A DNA stretch of 64,000 bases from Cocos nucifera. Taxonomy: Eukaryota; Streptophyta; Magnoliopsida; Arecales; Arecaceae. The notes beneath the pieces were generated by a model. That model worked only from the letters and a program-made list of their open reading frames with translations. It did no database searches and had not been told where the DNA came from. Every line of letters starts with the position of its first letter. Position 1 is the stretch's first letter. This document shows positions 34,919 through 47,524 of the stretch, piece after piece. The position numbers were made by a program, and so were the translations under genes. Where the stretch lies: positions 1,681,688-1,745,687 of the forward strand of contig QRFJ01000300.1 in the NCBI GenBank assembly GCA_006176705.1, in the 5' to 3' direction.

Positions 34919-34965
34919 ATATGGCCTCTTTTCTATTGCTCCGATCATTATTGGACAATGATAAG

Positions 34966-35652
34966 TATTATGAATTATTTTCGTACTTGTGAAAAGCAAC
35001 TTTGAGGAAGCAAGTTGAAGATGATAGCAAGAAAGATAAAGATCAGATGATAAGAAGATGAGACGGCGGTAGAGTGAAAAAGAGAGAAAGCTAGAGTTTC
35101 AGGAAAAAAAAGAGATTCAATTCATTCTTTTTTTTCGTAATCTACATATACAAGTATATATATAGATATCCTGAGTCAACACGACTCAGTCCTAAAAAAC
35201 TCTCCATGGCTAACCCATACATGAAAACACTCACCTAAGCCCATGTAAACCCATGTCTTGCATGCTCTCATCCCGTGGACTAAAGATCTAGCCCAATACA
35301 TGAATTAGCCATCTTAAGACCTCTCATATCAGGCCTTAAGTCTAAGACCAAATAGAAAATCCATCCAGATCTATTTGCCACCATCGAGCTGGCTAGGTCA
35401 AAAGTCGAGTCGGCTCGATCGCGTCTCTTCGAACCATGTCTTCTGTCTGTCTGAGACAGTTGGCTCGAATATGGGCCAAGCCAGCTCGATCTCAGATCGA
35501 GCCAACTCAACTGTATATTCGAGCCAGCCCGACTGTGTGCTAGCCTCTTTATCTTTGTTGATACATCTTTGGCCAATCCTAGCCTTTAGGAGCCACCATC
35601 TTGACTCTTTCATGACCTTCTAAGACTTGGGAGCACCACACTTGCCCTTTCA
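34966..35652 (-). repeat. 3' LTR of copia C (687 bp)
   Basis: Pairs with 39876-40578. It contains several related palindrome-like words such as GAGTCGGCTCGA and GAGCCAACTC between 35385 and 35535, and ends CCCTTTCA at 35652. Confidence 0.9.
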
Positions 35653-35689
35653 ATCTCTATCTTGGTGCCTCAAGGCTTGAGGCAAGTCT

Positions 35690-37310
35690 ATCCTATCCAT
35701 CAGACACATCGATTTCATACATTTATGAAAGCTATCCTTAGGAAGAACTTTTGTTAGTGCATCCATTGGATTCTCCTTGGTGTGGACTTTCACCAGCTTT
35801 ATTTCACCTTATTCCACAAGCTCTCTGATCCGATGGTACCTAATATCGATATGTTTCATCCTTGCATGATAGATAGAGTTCTGAGCAAGTAACAGTGTAC
35901 TCTGGCTATTGCAGTGCATCCTAACAGCCTCCTGCATGAGATCCATCTCCAACGCCAATTCTTTCAACCATAGAGCCTCCTTTGTTACCTCCATAACACT
36001 ATGTATTCTGCCTCAGTTGTAAATAAGGCCGTGATGGGTTGTAAGCATGATCTCCACGAGACTGGACCTTTAAATAGGCTAAACATAAAGCCTATCATTG
36101 ACTATCAAAAATTCATTTCTCCATTAAAATCTGCATCCACAAATCCATTTATCTATCCCTGAGTTTCCTTGGACATGTCGGAGAGTTTCTTAGCTCCATC
36201 TTGCTGTCCATAGCATATGCCAACTCCAATAGTACCCATCAAGTACTTGAAGATCTACTTCAGTGCTCGCCAGTGCTCTTTACTAAGTTGTGCCATGAAC
36301 CTACTGACTTGGCTCATTGTATGAGCGATATCTGATCTACAATACACCATGGCATACATTAAGCTTCCTACACCAAAGGCATACGGTGTTCTCTCCATCT
36401 CCTAAGCCTCCATCTCAATCTATGGTGACATCATCTTTGAGAGTCTAAAGTGTCTGACAAGTGGAAGCTCCACCGATTTTGCTTTCTTCATCCCAAACCT
36501 CTCTAAGATCTTTCTAATGTAGCCTCTTTGAGATAAATGCAGCATCCTCTTGGCTCGATCTCTGAAGATTTTCATGCCTAAGATCTTCCTTATAGGTCTC
36601 GAATTCTTCATCTCAAACTTTCGAGACAAGGCTGTCTTTAGTTCCTGCACAATCTTCCTACTCTTGCATGCTATAAGCATGTCATCCATATACAAGAGTA
36701 GAAACATCCTAGACTCATCCTCCAAAGATTTAACATACACACAAGAGTCATACTTGCACTTGAAAAGTCCAATGCTCCTCACATATGAGTCAAATCACTT
36801 GTACCATTGCTTTGGTGATTGCTTCAGTTCGTACAATGATTTCTACAGCAAACAGACCTTTCCTTCTGCTCTTAACTCTTGAAATCCTAGTGGCTGCTCC
36901 ATATAAATGCTCTCCTCTAAATGCCCATGGAGGAATGCTGTCTTGACATCCATCTGCTCTAGCTCCAAGTTTTGAGCTGCCACAATGCTCAGCAACATTC
37001 TAATGAAAGTATACCTGATGATAGGAGAAAATACTTCACTGAAATCGATGCCTTTCTTTTGGAAGTATCCCTTGGCCACTAACTACGCCTTATACCTGAT
37101 ACCTCCCTACTCTGAAGGCCTCTCTTTGCATTGGTAAATGCACTTGCAATCAATAGGTTTCTTTTCTTGTGGCAACTGCACCAAACATCCCGTCTCATCC
37201 TTATGGAGAGCTTGCATCTCCTCGGACATTGCTTGGATCCATCTCTCTCTATCCTGGCTATCTATAGCCTTCTCATAAGTGTATGGATCCCTATTTGCTA
37301 TCACTAGGAT
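35690..37310 (-). pseudogene. Copia C reverse transcriptase and RNase H
   Basis: On the minus strand the RT N-terminus is at 37107-37304 (ERWIQAMSEEMQALHKDETG), the core at 36843-37079 (DFSEVFSPIIRYTFIRMLLS; VKTAFLHGHLEE) and the catalytic block at 36420-36782 with LYMDDMLIACKS, so the Asp pair is retained. RNase H follows with a piece at 35809-35994 (TKEALWLKELALEMDL). Stops near 36400, 36790 and 37090 break the chain. It would copy the element RNA in particles. Inactive here. Confidence 0.88.
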
Positions 37311-37639
37311 ATATGATAGTGTATCTTTGAAGTCATATCATTCTGGTTGCCTGATATTTCTTTTATGCTTGTGCAGCGCAATCTTGATATCCATCCTAGG
37401 TTCAGCTGTCTCCTGCTTGGCCTCCTAGCTTCTATTATCTACCTGAGCTCTCTCCACCTATGGAGATACCTTCGGTGAGTGCTCCACCTGAATACTAAGT
37501 CTTTCTGATACACCTATAAGCGACAAAATAGAGTAAGATGTTAACTTTCTAACACTGCCCTGCTGGACCTCCTGCTGTATTTGTTGCTCCTTCATGCCAT
37601 CTCATCTTTAAAAAACTGAATTTTTATTTTAGATGACAT

Positions 37640-38480
37640 TCATACTAATGACAACCTTCTTCTTCAAGGGATCCCATAGTTGGTATCCCTTAACTCTTCA
37701 TGGATATCCCAAGAATACCATCTTCCATGATCTAGCATCCAACTTGTTCCGCTCACCAGCACCGATGTGTACAAAAGCTGTGCATCCAAAAATCCTTAGA
37801 TGACTCAGTCCAATCTTTCTTCCAGACCATCTCTCCTTTGGAATACCACCATCTAATTTTGTATGAGGTGATCGATTCATCGGATAATAGGCTGCATCCA
37901 CTGTATCAATCTAGAATACCTTCGCAAGTCCTGCCTGCAGCCTCATGCACCGTGTCTTTTCTAAAAGAGTTCTATTAATCCTTTCAGCCATCCCATTTTA
38001 TTGAGAAGTTTTTTTTATCGAGAAGTGCTTTTTGATACCACACTCCTCACAAAAGTCTTGGAACTCTTTGCTGATGTATTCTCCATCATTGTCTGACCGT
38101 AGATACTTCAAGTTCTGATCTATCTCCTTCTCCGCCTCAGCTTTCCATATCTTGAACTTGGTAAAAACTTCTGATTTCTCCTTTATGAAGTAGATCCATA
38201 CTTTTCTTGAGAAATCATCTATAGAGGTCAAGAAGTATCTTGCTCCATTTCTGGTCAAAAATAGAATCGGCCCCCACACATCAGTGTGAACCTATTCTAG
38301 TGGGGCTGCATTATGGGCTGAATTGATAGCAAACTATACTCTCCTCTATTTATCCATCTAGCATGGCTCACATACCTCTGTAACACCTTCATCTAGATCT
38401 AAAATCAGATCATGTTTGCTCAGCTCCTTCATCCCATGGTCACCCATATGGCCTAGGCGGTAGTGCCACAATCGATAAAC
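37640..38480 (-). pseudogene. Copia C integrase
   Basis: Minus-strand segments include a zinc-binding HHCC region near 38330-38480 (LGHMGDHGMKELSKHDLI), the catalytic core at 37998-38279 (YFLTSIDDFSRKVWIYFIKE; LRSDNDGEYISKEF) and a C-terminal part at 37698-37901 (LSHLRIFGCTAFVHIG). The second Asp and the Glu of DDE are visible. Frameshifts separate the pieces. Confidence 0.85.
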
Positions 38481-38492
38481 CCCTTATTGATC

Positions 38493-38990
38493 CTACGCTG
38501 CTACCGCTGTATTAGATTTTTCAGTCACCATAAATCCAACTAACTTGTAGAGGTTATTCTCCATCCTTCTACCCCTCATCACCACCATAGCATCTTTGGA
38601 GATATTGAGAATTTCACTCCTGGCATGATTGCTGAAGCTGCAGCTGCTCCACTCTAGATAGCCTAGTAACACAAGATTTTTCTTCAAATTTGGGACGTGC
38701 TTCACATTTGTGAGAGTCTGCACCATCCCATCAAACATCCTCATCTGGATGCTTTCAATAGCAGCAACTTTACATGGGTGATCATCTCCAAGTGTCACGC
38801 TCCTCTCATCAATCTTAGTGTATGCGATAAACCAAGACCGATTTAGTGTGTAGTGATGCGAACATGCTGAATCCAGGGTCCATACATCTATGTATCTTCT
38901 ATGATCATTTGATACAACCAAGAGGTCATCCTCTACCTCACTATCAGCCACTGTACTCAGCGCATCAGATCCACTCTTTTCTTCCTTCTT
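38493..38990 (-). pseudogene. Copia C protease
   Basis: An open frame of 152 codons holds WTLDSACSHHYTLN, the copia DSxCSxH catalytic site, followed by a typical VTLGDDHPCKVAAIESI segment. The frame ends in a stop before integrase, where copia elements usually continue as one polyprotein. Confidence 0.8.
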
Positions 38991-38999
38991 ATTTTTGCA

Positions 39000-39730
39000 T
39001 TATGGGCAATCACGCCTGAAGTGTCTGATCTTGTTGCACTTGTAGCATCTGGCTTTCTTTATGTTCTTACTCTTTTAGAATTTTGATCGTCCCCTTGACT
39101 TGCCTCTCTACTTTGATCTTTCAGATCTCTTCCTTATGGTCAAGCTCTCCTGGGGAACACCTTTCTTGGTCAACTTCTTCCTCTATTCATTGGTTCGTAA
39201 TACCGAGACTATGTCTTCATACTCCAGGATCTTCTTATCATAGAGCAGCATTGTCACTAATGGATAATAGGATGAGGGCAATGAGCATAATAGAAGCAAC
39301 GATTTATCTTCTTCCTCCATCTTCACTCTCATATTCAGCAACTCGTTGTACATCTGATCGAATTTTTGAATGTATCCCAAGACATCTCTACCTTTCTGCA
39401 TCCGAAGGCTGTACAGTCTCTTCTTCAATATCAACTTGTTGTATATATTCTTATCCATATACATGATTTGCAACTTCAACCACAAGCCACTTGGGGTCCT
39501 CTCTTCTAAAATTGAATAGAGTGCCACATCCGACAAGCATCCTCTGATCACAGAGTAGGCCTTCTTTTTTAGAGACATCCACTGACAATCTGACATCCCT
39601 TCAGGCTTCTCTTTTAATGTCTGATCCAATTCAGCTTGAACCAGAAGATCTTTCATATGAACTTTCCATATGAAATTTTTTTTTTTCCATCAAACTTCTC
39701 AAAATCAACCTTCACATTGCTTCCCATGGC
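39000..39730 (-). pseudogene. gag: Copia C gag
   Basis: The start ATG is at about 39726-39728 (MGSNVKVDFEKFDGK). A run of 11 A (minus strand, near 39675) then shifts the frame, and the long frame 39656-39183 continues with MKDLLVQAELDQTL and LYSLRMQKGRDVLGYIQKFD (UBN2-type gag). An intact zinc knuckle, CYKCNKIRHFRRDC, lies at about 39006-39047. A stop or shift near 39180 separates it from the core. Confidence 0.85.
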
Positions 39731-39875
39731 TGAATCCAAGCCAAAAAAGATGCAACACAGATCCAAAAAAATTGAGAAATATCTTGATAGGATCTTGCTG
39801 AATTCACAGCACCTGAAGATCTTCAACTTTCAGGCATCTTCTTCTCCTTCCATACAACCTAGCTCTGATACCACT

Positions 39876-40578
39876 CGTTATGAATTATTTCTAGATCTGT
39901 GAAAATCTTTGTACCTTTTACCAACTCTAAGAAAGCAAGTTAGAGATGATAGCAAGAAAGATAAAGATCAGATGATAAAAAGATGAGAAGGTGGTAGAGT
40001 GAGAAAGAGAGAAAGCTAAAATTTTAGAGAGAAAAAGGGATTCAATTCATTCTCTTTTTTTTCATAATCTATATATATTAGTATATATATAGACACTTGA
40101 GTCAACATAACTCAGCCTCAAAAAAACTTTCCTCAGCTAACTTATACATGAAAACACTCATCCAAGTCCATGTAAACCCATGTCTTGCATGCTCTCATCC
40201 CCTGAACTAAAGACCTAGCCTAATATATGAATTAGCCACCTTAAGACCTCTTATATCAGGCCTTAAGATCCCTTGGATTAGACCCAATTTAAGATCAAAT
40301 AGAAAACCCATCTAGATCTGTTTGCCACCATCGAGCCAGCTCGATCAGAAGTCGAGCCGGCTCAACTGCATCTCTCTGAACCATGTTTTCTATCTATCTG
40401 AGATAGACGGTTTGGATACGGGTCGAGCCAGCTCAACTGTGTATCCAAGCCAATTCGACTGTGTGCTAGTGTCTTTATCTTTGCTGATACATCTCTGGCC
40501 AATCCTAGTCTTTAGGAGCCACCATCTTGACTCCTTCATAGTCTTTCAAGACTTGGGAGCACCACACTTGCCCTTTCA
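39876..40578 (-). repeat. 5' LTR of copia C (703 bp)
   Basis: Pairs with 34966-35652. It ends CCCTTTCA at 40578, followed by the ATAAG duplication at 40579-40583. On the minus strand the primer site begins two bases after it. It contains GAGCCAGCTCGATC and GTCGAGCCGGCTC. Confidence 0.9.
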
Positions 40579-41429
40579 ATAAGTTGATGGATCCCAACTT
40601 TGGTAGCTAGTATCAAAAGTTGAAGATAGTTCTAGAGCATGAACGGATCCTGTATGTATTGACGGATCCTACATCTGAGGAGCCAGCTCTCAATGCACGT
40701 GGAACAGTCAGAGACACTTAGTAGAAGTAGCTCAGTGATCGATCCACTATGCGTTGTATTATGCTGGCTGCCATGAGTGATGAGTTTAATCATAAATTCA
40801 GGTTGGCTCAGTCAAAGGATATGCTTTAAGTATTGGAGGATTCTTTTGGCACACTCGATGATATTGAAAGGTACAAGATTAGTTGTGCCATCTTCAACGT
40901 CAGGATGCTGGACAAAGCCTCTGTCACCGATCATGTACTGTATATGATCGAGCTGATAAAGTGATTAAGCAAGCTTGACTTTTTCTTACATAAGCAGCTT
41001 GGGAATGATACAATACTGAACTCGCTGTCTAAGTTCTATCTTCCATTTCTTACTCATTATAGAACAACAAAGCTTGAAGTAGACTACCATGGATTACTGA
41101 GGTTACTTCAGAATTTTGAAAATGATCACCAACTCTATAAGAAGTCGGTGAACTTAGTGGAAGATTTATCTTCTGGTTCTCAACCCTTTAGAAAAGAAAA
41201 GAAGAATAAGAAGAAGGGTAAGAAGGTGCAAGTTCAGACTGGGATATCTGTGTAGGGTCAAATTAGAAAGATGAAGTTCGATAAGAGTCAAGCTGAATGC
41301 TTCTTTTGCAAGAAGCGAGGACACTAAAAGAGAAACTATCCTCAGTACATTGCCTCCCTGGACCCAAACAGGTAGAGAAAGAAGCAAGCTATTACTAGGC
41401 AAGGTATTTATATGATAACTCCTGAATAT

Positions 41430-42440
41430 TGGAGATGGAAGATTAGTTTCAATTCTAGTATTAGAAATCTTGAAACTTGTATTTGAGTTTCATATTATTA
41501 TTCTTGATGATTATTATTTTTGTCCAAGTTTTTTTTAAAATATAATTTCTGTAGGCCTTTTGGCTAAAAATAATTATGAAATTTTAATAAAAAAATAGTT
41601 TTGTAACATCATTATCAATGGTGTTACTATTTTCTTTAGACATTTGAATAATAGTGTGTATATGCTATCACAATCTGTTAACATAGTCTATTCAACTGGC
41701 AAGCATTATAGATTAGATAATGTATTAGATATCTACTTATGGCACTGTAGACTAGGTCATATAAACAAAAATAGGATAAACACGTTAACTCAAGAGAGAA
41801 TTCTTGAAGTAAGTAATTGTGAATCACTTTCAATCTGTGAGTCTTATTTTCTTGATAAAATGACTAAGTCACCTTTTACTAGAAAAGGTGAGAGAGCCAC
41901 TAAGCTCTTAGGTCTAGTACATACTGATGTATGTGGACCAATGAGCACAGATGCCAGAGATGGATATTTCTACTTCATCACTTTCATAGATGATCTATCC
42001 ATATATGGATATGTCTATCTGATGAAATATAAGTCAGATTTATTTGAAATATTCAAATGATTTTGAACTGAAGTAGAAAAATAAACTAGAAAGAATATTA
42101 AAACTCTTCAGTTTGACCGAGGAGAAAAATATTTTTTCGGTGAGTTTCTCACATATCTAAAGAGAGAATGAGATTCTCTTCCAATGGACTCTTCTAGGAA
42201 CACCACAGCATAATGGTGTATCTGAAAGAAGGAATTGGGCTCTATTGGACATGGTCCGATCCATGATGGATTTTGCCAGCTTGCTGATATTCTTCTGAGG
42301 ATATGCATTCAAATCAGATTGCTATTTGTTAAATAAGGTTCCAAGTAGGTCAGTAGTTAAGACTTCATATAAGATATGGATAGGATAAAAGCCAGCACTT
42401 TCACACCTTAGGGTCTGTGGGTGCCCGACTTATGTCAAAC
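41430..42440 (+). pseudogene. Copia B protease remnant and integrase
   Basis: Little of the protease remains: its catalytic DSG region cannot be found, and only the NIISVGLLAK-like end is seen near 41540. The integrase frame 41644-42060 has the HHCC zinc site (WHCRLGHINKNRI ... CESLSICESYF) and the first catalytic Asp in LVHTDVCGPMSTDARDGYF. Further core sequence after 42060 (LQFDRGEKYF) carries stops. Confidence 0.82.
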
Positions 42441-42544
42441 GGTTAGTTACAGATAAACTTGTACCTAGGTTTAATCAGTGCATATTCATAGGATATCAAA
42501 AAGAGATCAAAGGATACTATTTCTACCATGCTGATGAATAAAAG

Positions 42545-44373
42545 ATGTTCATCAGCCTTAAAGCAACCTTTTTGAAAAAGAAGTTTCTTGGTGAAGAAAC
42601 TATTATCTCTAAGGTTGAACTTGATGAAGTTCAACAGGTAGAAAGATCGATACTTATAGCTGAACTTAAGCCAGATTTGATTAGATCAAATTCGAAGTCC
42701 AGTGTACCTACACCATTAAGACGATCCGATAAAGTACCACATCATCCAAATAGATATTATAATTTTTTGGTTCGGGATGGTGATCCCATCGAACTCGATG
42801 AGAACGATAAGGATCCGATCACCTATATGGATGCTATGCAGAGATCTGATTTTAAGAAATGACTTGAGACCATAAAATTCGATATGGAGTCTATGAAGGT
42901 CAACGATGTGCGGACATTGGTTGAATTATTCGAAGGAGTTAAATCCATTAGGTGTAAGTGGATCTTCAAAAGAAAGAGAGGCACAGACAAAAAAGTGGAG
43001 ACCCATAAAGTTCGCTTGGTTATCAAAGAATATCATCAATATTATAGTATTGACTATGACAAGACATTCTTTTCCATGGCAGTGCTCAAATTCATTTAGA
43101 TAATGCTTACGATAGCTGTCCATCTGGATTATAAGATCTGACAGATGAATGTGAAAATAGCTTTCCTGAATAGAGAGCTGATCGAAAAGATGTAATGATA
43201 CAATCTGAGGATTTCACATCCATAGATGAGTCCAAGGTGTGCAAGCTTTAGAGATTCATTTATGGATTAAAGTAGGCATCTCAGAGTTGGAACATGTATT
43301 TTGATAAGGTGATCAAAATGTATGGCTTTGTTAAGAAAGGAGAAAAGTCCTGCATTTACAAATGAGCAAATGCTCCAGTAATTATATTCCTTATCTTGTA
43401 CATGAATGACATTCTCTTAATTGAAAATGACATTTCTACACTTTAGAAAATAAAAGTTTGATTGTCATCATAGTTCTCCATGAAAGACTTGGATGAAGCA
43501 TCCTATATCCTAGGGATGAAGATCTATAGAGATAGATCTAAAAGGATGCTTGGGTTATCCTAGTCTATGTACATAGATACTATGCTGAAGAGGTTCAGCT
43601 GAAGAATTTCAAAAAGGGCTATCTCCTGATAGGCCATAAAATTTCTCTCTAAGAAGGATTGTCTGATAACTCCTGAAAAGAGAGCATATAAGTAGAGTCC
43701 CATATATTTCAACAGTGGGATCTATCATATATGCCATGACATGTACGAGACTAGACGTGACATACTCACTAGAAATAGTGAGTAGATACCAGTCTAATTT
43801 TGGAGAAAATCATTGAAAAGTGGTTAAAGCTATCCTTAAGTATTTAAGAAATAGTAAGGACTAATGGTTGGTATATGGCGAGTCAGATCTAAAACTTGTA
43901 GGGTTTATAAACTCCAACTTTCAATCTGACCATGATGATAATAGAAGTGTGTTGGGTTATATCTTTACTTTAAATGATGGAGCCATCTACTAGAAGAGTT
44001 TCAAACAGCATATTGTAGCAGACTCTATTTGTGAAGAAAAGTACATCAAAGCATTAGATGCTACGAAGGAAGTTATATGGCTGAGAAAGTTCATCACTGA
44101 GCTCAGAGTAACATCTTTCCTTGATGGTTCGGTCATACTCTACTGTAACAGCATTGGTACCACAGCTCAGAAAAAGAAACTAAAGGTACACCAGCGGACG
44201 AAACATATTCTACGCCACTTTCATCTGATCTGAGAGATCATGGATCGAGGTGATGTCAATCTTCAGAAAATCAATAGAAAAGAGAACCTGACTGATCCCT
44301 TCACTAAAGCCCCAGTGATAAAGAAGTTCGACAACCACAAGTCAAAGATGGGTATTAGATACAGTGTCGAGTG
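42545..44373 (+). pseudogene. Copia B reverse transcriptase and RNase H
   Basis: Segments in order: an N-terminal linker (RRSDKVPHHPNRYYNF), CKWIFKRKRGTDKKVETHKV near 42955, the VHLDYKI.QMNVKIAFLN block near 43110, and the catalytic block reading YMND (43399-43410) instead of YVDD, so one essential Asp is Asn. RNase H follows with YAMTCTRLDVTYS near 43730, LKYLRNSKD and a terminal VHQRTKHILRHFHLI block near 44190. About a dozen stops. Dead. Confidence 0.87.
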
Positions 44374-44393
44374 ACTTTAGGATAAGTGAGAGT

Positions 44394-46077
44394 TGTTAAA
44401 AAATATGTTCTAAAGTCAATCGTCAGCCTGTTGATAGTTGTGCTACATTATAATTATAATTAATTTATTAATTAATAATATACTTTTAATATTTTTCATC
44501 ATATGTTTTCATCTTCTAACAAACTTTATTATTGTGATTAAGTCCTTAGGACTATTTAAGTTCGATAAAGAGAGGATTTATCGATTAGTCCTTAAAACTA
44601 TTCACGACCAAATGATAGGTTGTTAATAAAGACGACAGCATCTATCGAGCATAGATCGCTGTGTGCCATATAGGTTGGTTATTCTCTTAACCAAGAAGTG
44701 TGGAGACATTGGTATAGCATATAGGTGAGATGTAAGGATACATCATTATTGAACATGACCAACTCCAAAGCATTCTGCTGTCAAGAATGTCTTTGATGTG
44801 ATATAGGTATAAGTATTCTTTAGACCTGAGATCACCTCAATGACTTACAAGCAACTCACTATACTTTGGTACCAAACTAACTAAATTTGTAATTCAGTAA
44901 TGAAAGATTTTTGAGCATAATCAAGTACTTATGAAGTCATGTGTGATCAAGATGGGATTGACCACTCTAAGAGTTAGAGAAGAATGTATCACTGTATTTC
45001 AATATAGCAAAACCTTGGTCAGGATAATCCATGAGATGGATTTGGTATTTTGAAATACAATATAGACAGCCTGATCAGAGTTGACAGTTTAACTCTGAGG
45101 TGTCCTACGAGCATTTTGGTCAAGGGGATGAATTATATGAAAACTATATCCACATGGATTCTAAGGATGCTGTTCTACACATTCGACCTATCCAGCTATC
45201 GAATATCATTACTAGATGGTCACTTTGACTGGTATAAAAATTTGTTCCTATGCTATCGACTTAGCTTCGGACCTATGGGATCACACACATTAGAGTTCAC
45301 GATCCGATCAGATAGTTGATCAACGATTGAGAATCATTTTAAGATTAAACGATCAATATAATTAATGTTTAACCTCATGCAAATGTTGCAAGAGGATCGA
45401 TTAGCAATTTGATTGCTACTTGACTTAATTTAATTAAGCCAAAGAGATGAGATTAAGTCTAATTAAACATGATTTAATTAAGATTTGATTTGGACTTGAT
45501 TGGATCAAGTTTAATTAGTTTATTGGATAAGCTAAGTGCAAGGAAGAACTAGTCCTAGTTCAACTAAGATTTGGATCAATCTAATTTTTTAATTTAATTA
45601 AAAAATTAAATTAGAATTAAATTTAATTTAATTAAGTCCTTAATTGGGTTAGGGCCAATTTAATTGGATTGATTGACTTTTGATTTGATTTGATTTGAGA
45701 AACCATATTTGACCAAATCAAATATGGAATTCTAGTAAAACTAGAATCCATCTTGCTTGCGCCATCTATATCCCATGCCCTCCATGCCCTTTCTCTCTTA
45801 TTTTTGGTGACAAATCTCCTCTATCCTTGATCATCACACACGCCCACCATTCTTCTCTCTTTTTTATATGGCATCTTGTTGTGGACTAGATCAATAGATG
45901 GAAAGTTGTTGAAGTTTGTTGGACTCTATATGATAGAATCCCAACAAACTTGGTCTCTTCCTATGTGTGCCGCCCCATCCTGATTTCTCCTATGATTTTC
46001 ATGGTTAAAAAGAGAAATTTTTGTGCACCTACCCTGGTGGTCCACACCTAAAATAAAGGAGGGGGCGTCTTAGTTAC
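44394..46077 (+). repeat. Copia B 3' LTR, left part
   Basis: Starts TGTTAAAAAATATG right after the purine-rich GGATAAGTGAGAG (44380-44392) and runs to the CACTA insertion. Its second half matches the 5' LTR (for example GTTTGTTGGACTCTATATGA at about 45916). The sequence resumes at 55552. Confidence 0.8.
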
Positions 46078-47510
46078 TACTACAAAAAAGCCTACGGCAG
46101 CACATACTATAGCAGCAATTTTCGAAATCACTACAATAGAGTCTACGACAGCGGTTACAAGGAACCGCTGCTATAGTTCTAACTTATAGCAATGGTTAGA
46201 ATAAATCACTGTCATAGTCCAACCTATGACAATGATTTTTTGTAACCATTATCGTAGGTCCGATCTATAGCAGCGGTTCCTTATAACTACTACTATATGT
46301 CAGACCTATAGCAGCGGTTTCTTATAACTACTGCTATACGTTGATCTATAACAGCGGTTATTTGTAACCATTGCAATATATATATATATTTTTATTTTTT
46401 TTAAAATAATATATAATTTTAAAATTTAATGCCCATCTTCATCATTCATTATCTAAATAATTATCATTAGAGTATCGTCGTAAAAGATCACCTCGATCTG
46501 ATGGTCCTAGCTTCATCGATAAGAAAAATTTAATTTTGATGACCATGAATGATGATGTGATGATCTAATAGATGGAGACCTCTGATAGGTCCAAAAATTT
46601 ACAACGATGATCTCAGTTATGTTTGTAGCGTACTATCAAAATTTTACTTCAATCGGATATCATTATCTTGATCAATTTAGTATAGATTAATTTTGGCTGT
46701 TAAATGATAAATGAGTGATCAAAGGATCAGACGGTGTTCGATTATGAGATAATTTTTTTATAAATGATCTTGGCTACTATTTTAATCATTTTTTATGGTG
46801 GTGATTATAAAATTCAACTCGTGAGATTAAGAATGATCTAAAATTATATGTTGCCTGATAACCATTCTTAAACTTCGTTGGTTGTTATATATGTATTATC
46901 CTACTTTGGCAATATCTGCTTAACATGAATAGTTCATACAAAAATAATTTAAATTTTACTATCATCATCATATAAAATAATTAAAATTATAGTAAAGATC
47001 ATTTAACTAAAAAATTATCTCATAATTAGACGTCGTTTAGCCCTTTGATCGCTTGTTTCTAATTTAACGATCGAAATCATTCCATACTAAATTGACCATG
47101 ATAACGATATCCGATTGAAGTAAAACTTTGATAGTATACTATAAATATCACCAAGATCATCATTGCAGATTTTTAAATCGATCAGAGGTCTTTATCTATC
47201 AGTCATCGCATCATCGTTCATGATCATCGAAATTAAATTTTTTTGATCGATGAAGCTAGGGTCATTGGATCGAGATGATCTTTTTGTGATGATATTCTAA
47301 TGGTAATTATTTAGATAATGAATGATGAAGATGAGCATTAAATTTTAAAATTATATAATATTTAAAAAAAATAAAAAAAAATTATTTTCAACCTACGGTA
47401 GTGGTTACTAAAAATAGCTGCTATAGATCTATGGCAGCAGTGATTTACTATAACTACTATAGATCTACGATAGTGATTTGAAAATCGCTGCCGTAGGTTA
47501 GGTTAAAAAT
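46078..47510. repeat. 1.4-kb imperfect inverted repeat at the 5' end of CACTA D
   Basis: The left arm (to about 46840) matches the reverse complement of the right arm (about 46930-47500). Shared segments include GAGCATTAAATTTTAAAATT against its complement near 46420, CTTCAATCGGATATC at 46650 against GATATCCGATTGAAG at 47107, and TAATTATTTAGATAATGAATG at 47301 against its complement near 46445. Both arms end with CCTACGGCAGC-type subterminal words. By eye the arms look roughly 80% alike. The transcript would form a very long hairpin. Confidence 0.78.
46085..46380 (+). repeat. Left subterminal repeats of CACTA D
   Basis: At least eight direct and inverted copies of a CTATAGCAGCGGTT-like word, several paired as small hairpins (AGCGGTTACAAGGAACCGCT at about 46158). 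Subterminal repeats of CACTA elements bind the TnpA-type protein. This binding role is known for En/Spm and inferred here. Confidence 0.8.
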
Positions 47511-47524
47511 TCTTAATTTTTATT

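Larger units (their letters stand above)
34966..40578 (-). mobile_element. Copia C: Ty1/copia element inserted in copia B gag
   Basis: LTRs at 34966-35652 and 39876-40578 flank a complete but decayed gag-protease-integrase-RT-RNase H order on the minus strand. A perfect 5-bp target duplication ATAAG lies at 34961-34965 and 40579-40583; removing one copy restores continuity of B's gag frame. The primer site matching the initiator-Met tRNA (minus strand TGGTATCAGAGC) is at 39862-39873. The TG at both outer LTR starts has mutated (TA and CG). RT resembles the Tork/Tnt1 group (LYMDDMLIA). The LTRs differ at many positions, so the insertion is not recent. Confidence 0.93.
34919..41400 (+). pseudogene. 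gag: Copia B gag, interrupted by copia C
   Basis: The first 15 codons (34919-34965) start MASFLLLRSLLDNDK, and the frame resumes at 40584 with LMDPNFGSW-type sequence in the same register. The gag fold (UBN2-like) shows LEHERILYVLTDP, then MSDEFNHKF, then a Lys-rich segment near 41190. The zinc knuckle near 41295-41340 reads CFFCKKRGH.KRNY, with Tyr at the last Cys and a stop inside. Several in-frame stops show it is dead apart from the insertion. Confidence 0.8.

Noticed and set aside
36550..36882. Plus-strand ORFs over copia C (for example 110 codons here, 127 codons at 39083)
   Set aside because: Antisense shadows of the minus-strand RT and gag, which show clear conserved motifs.
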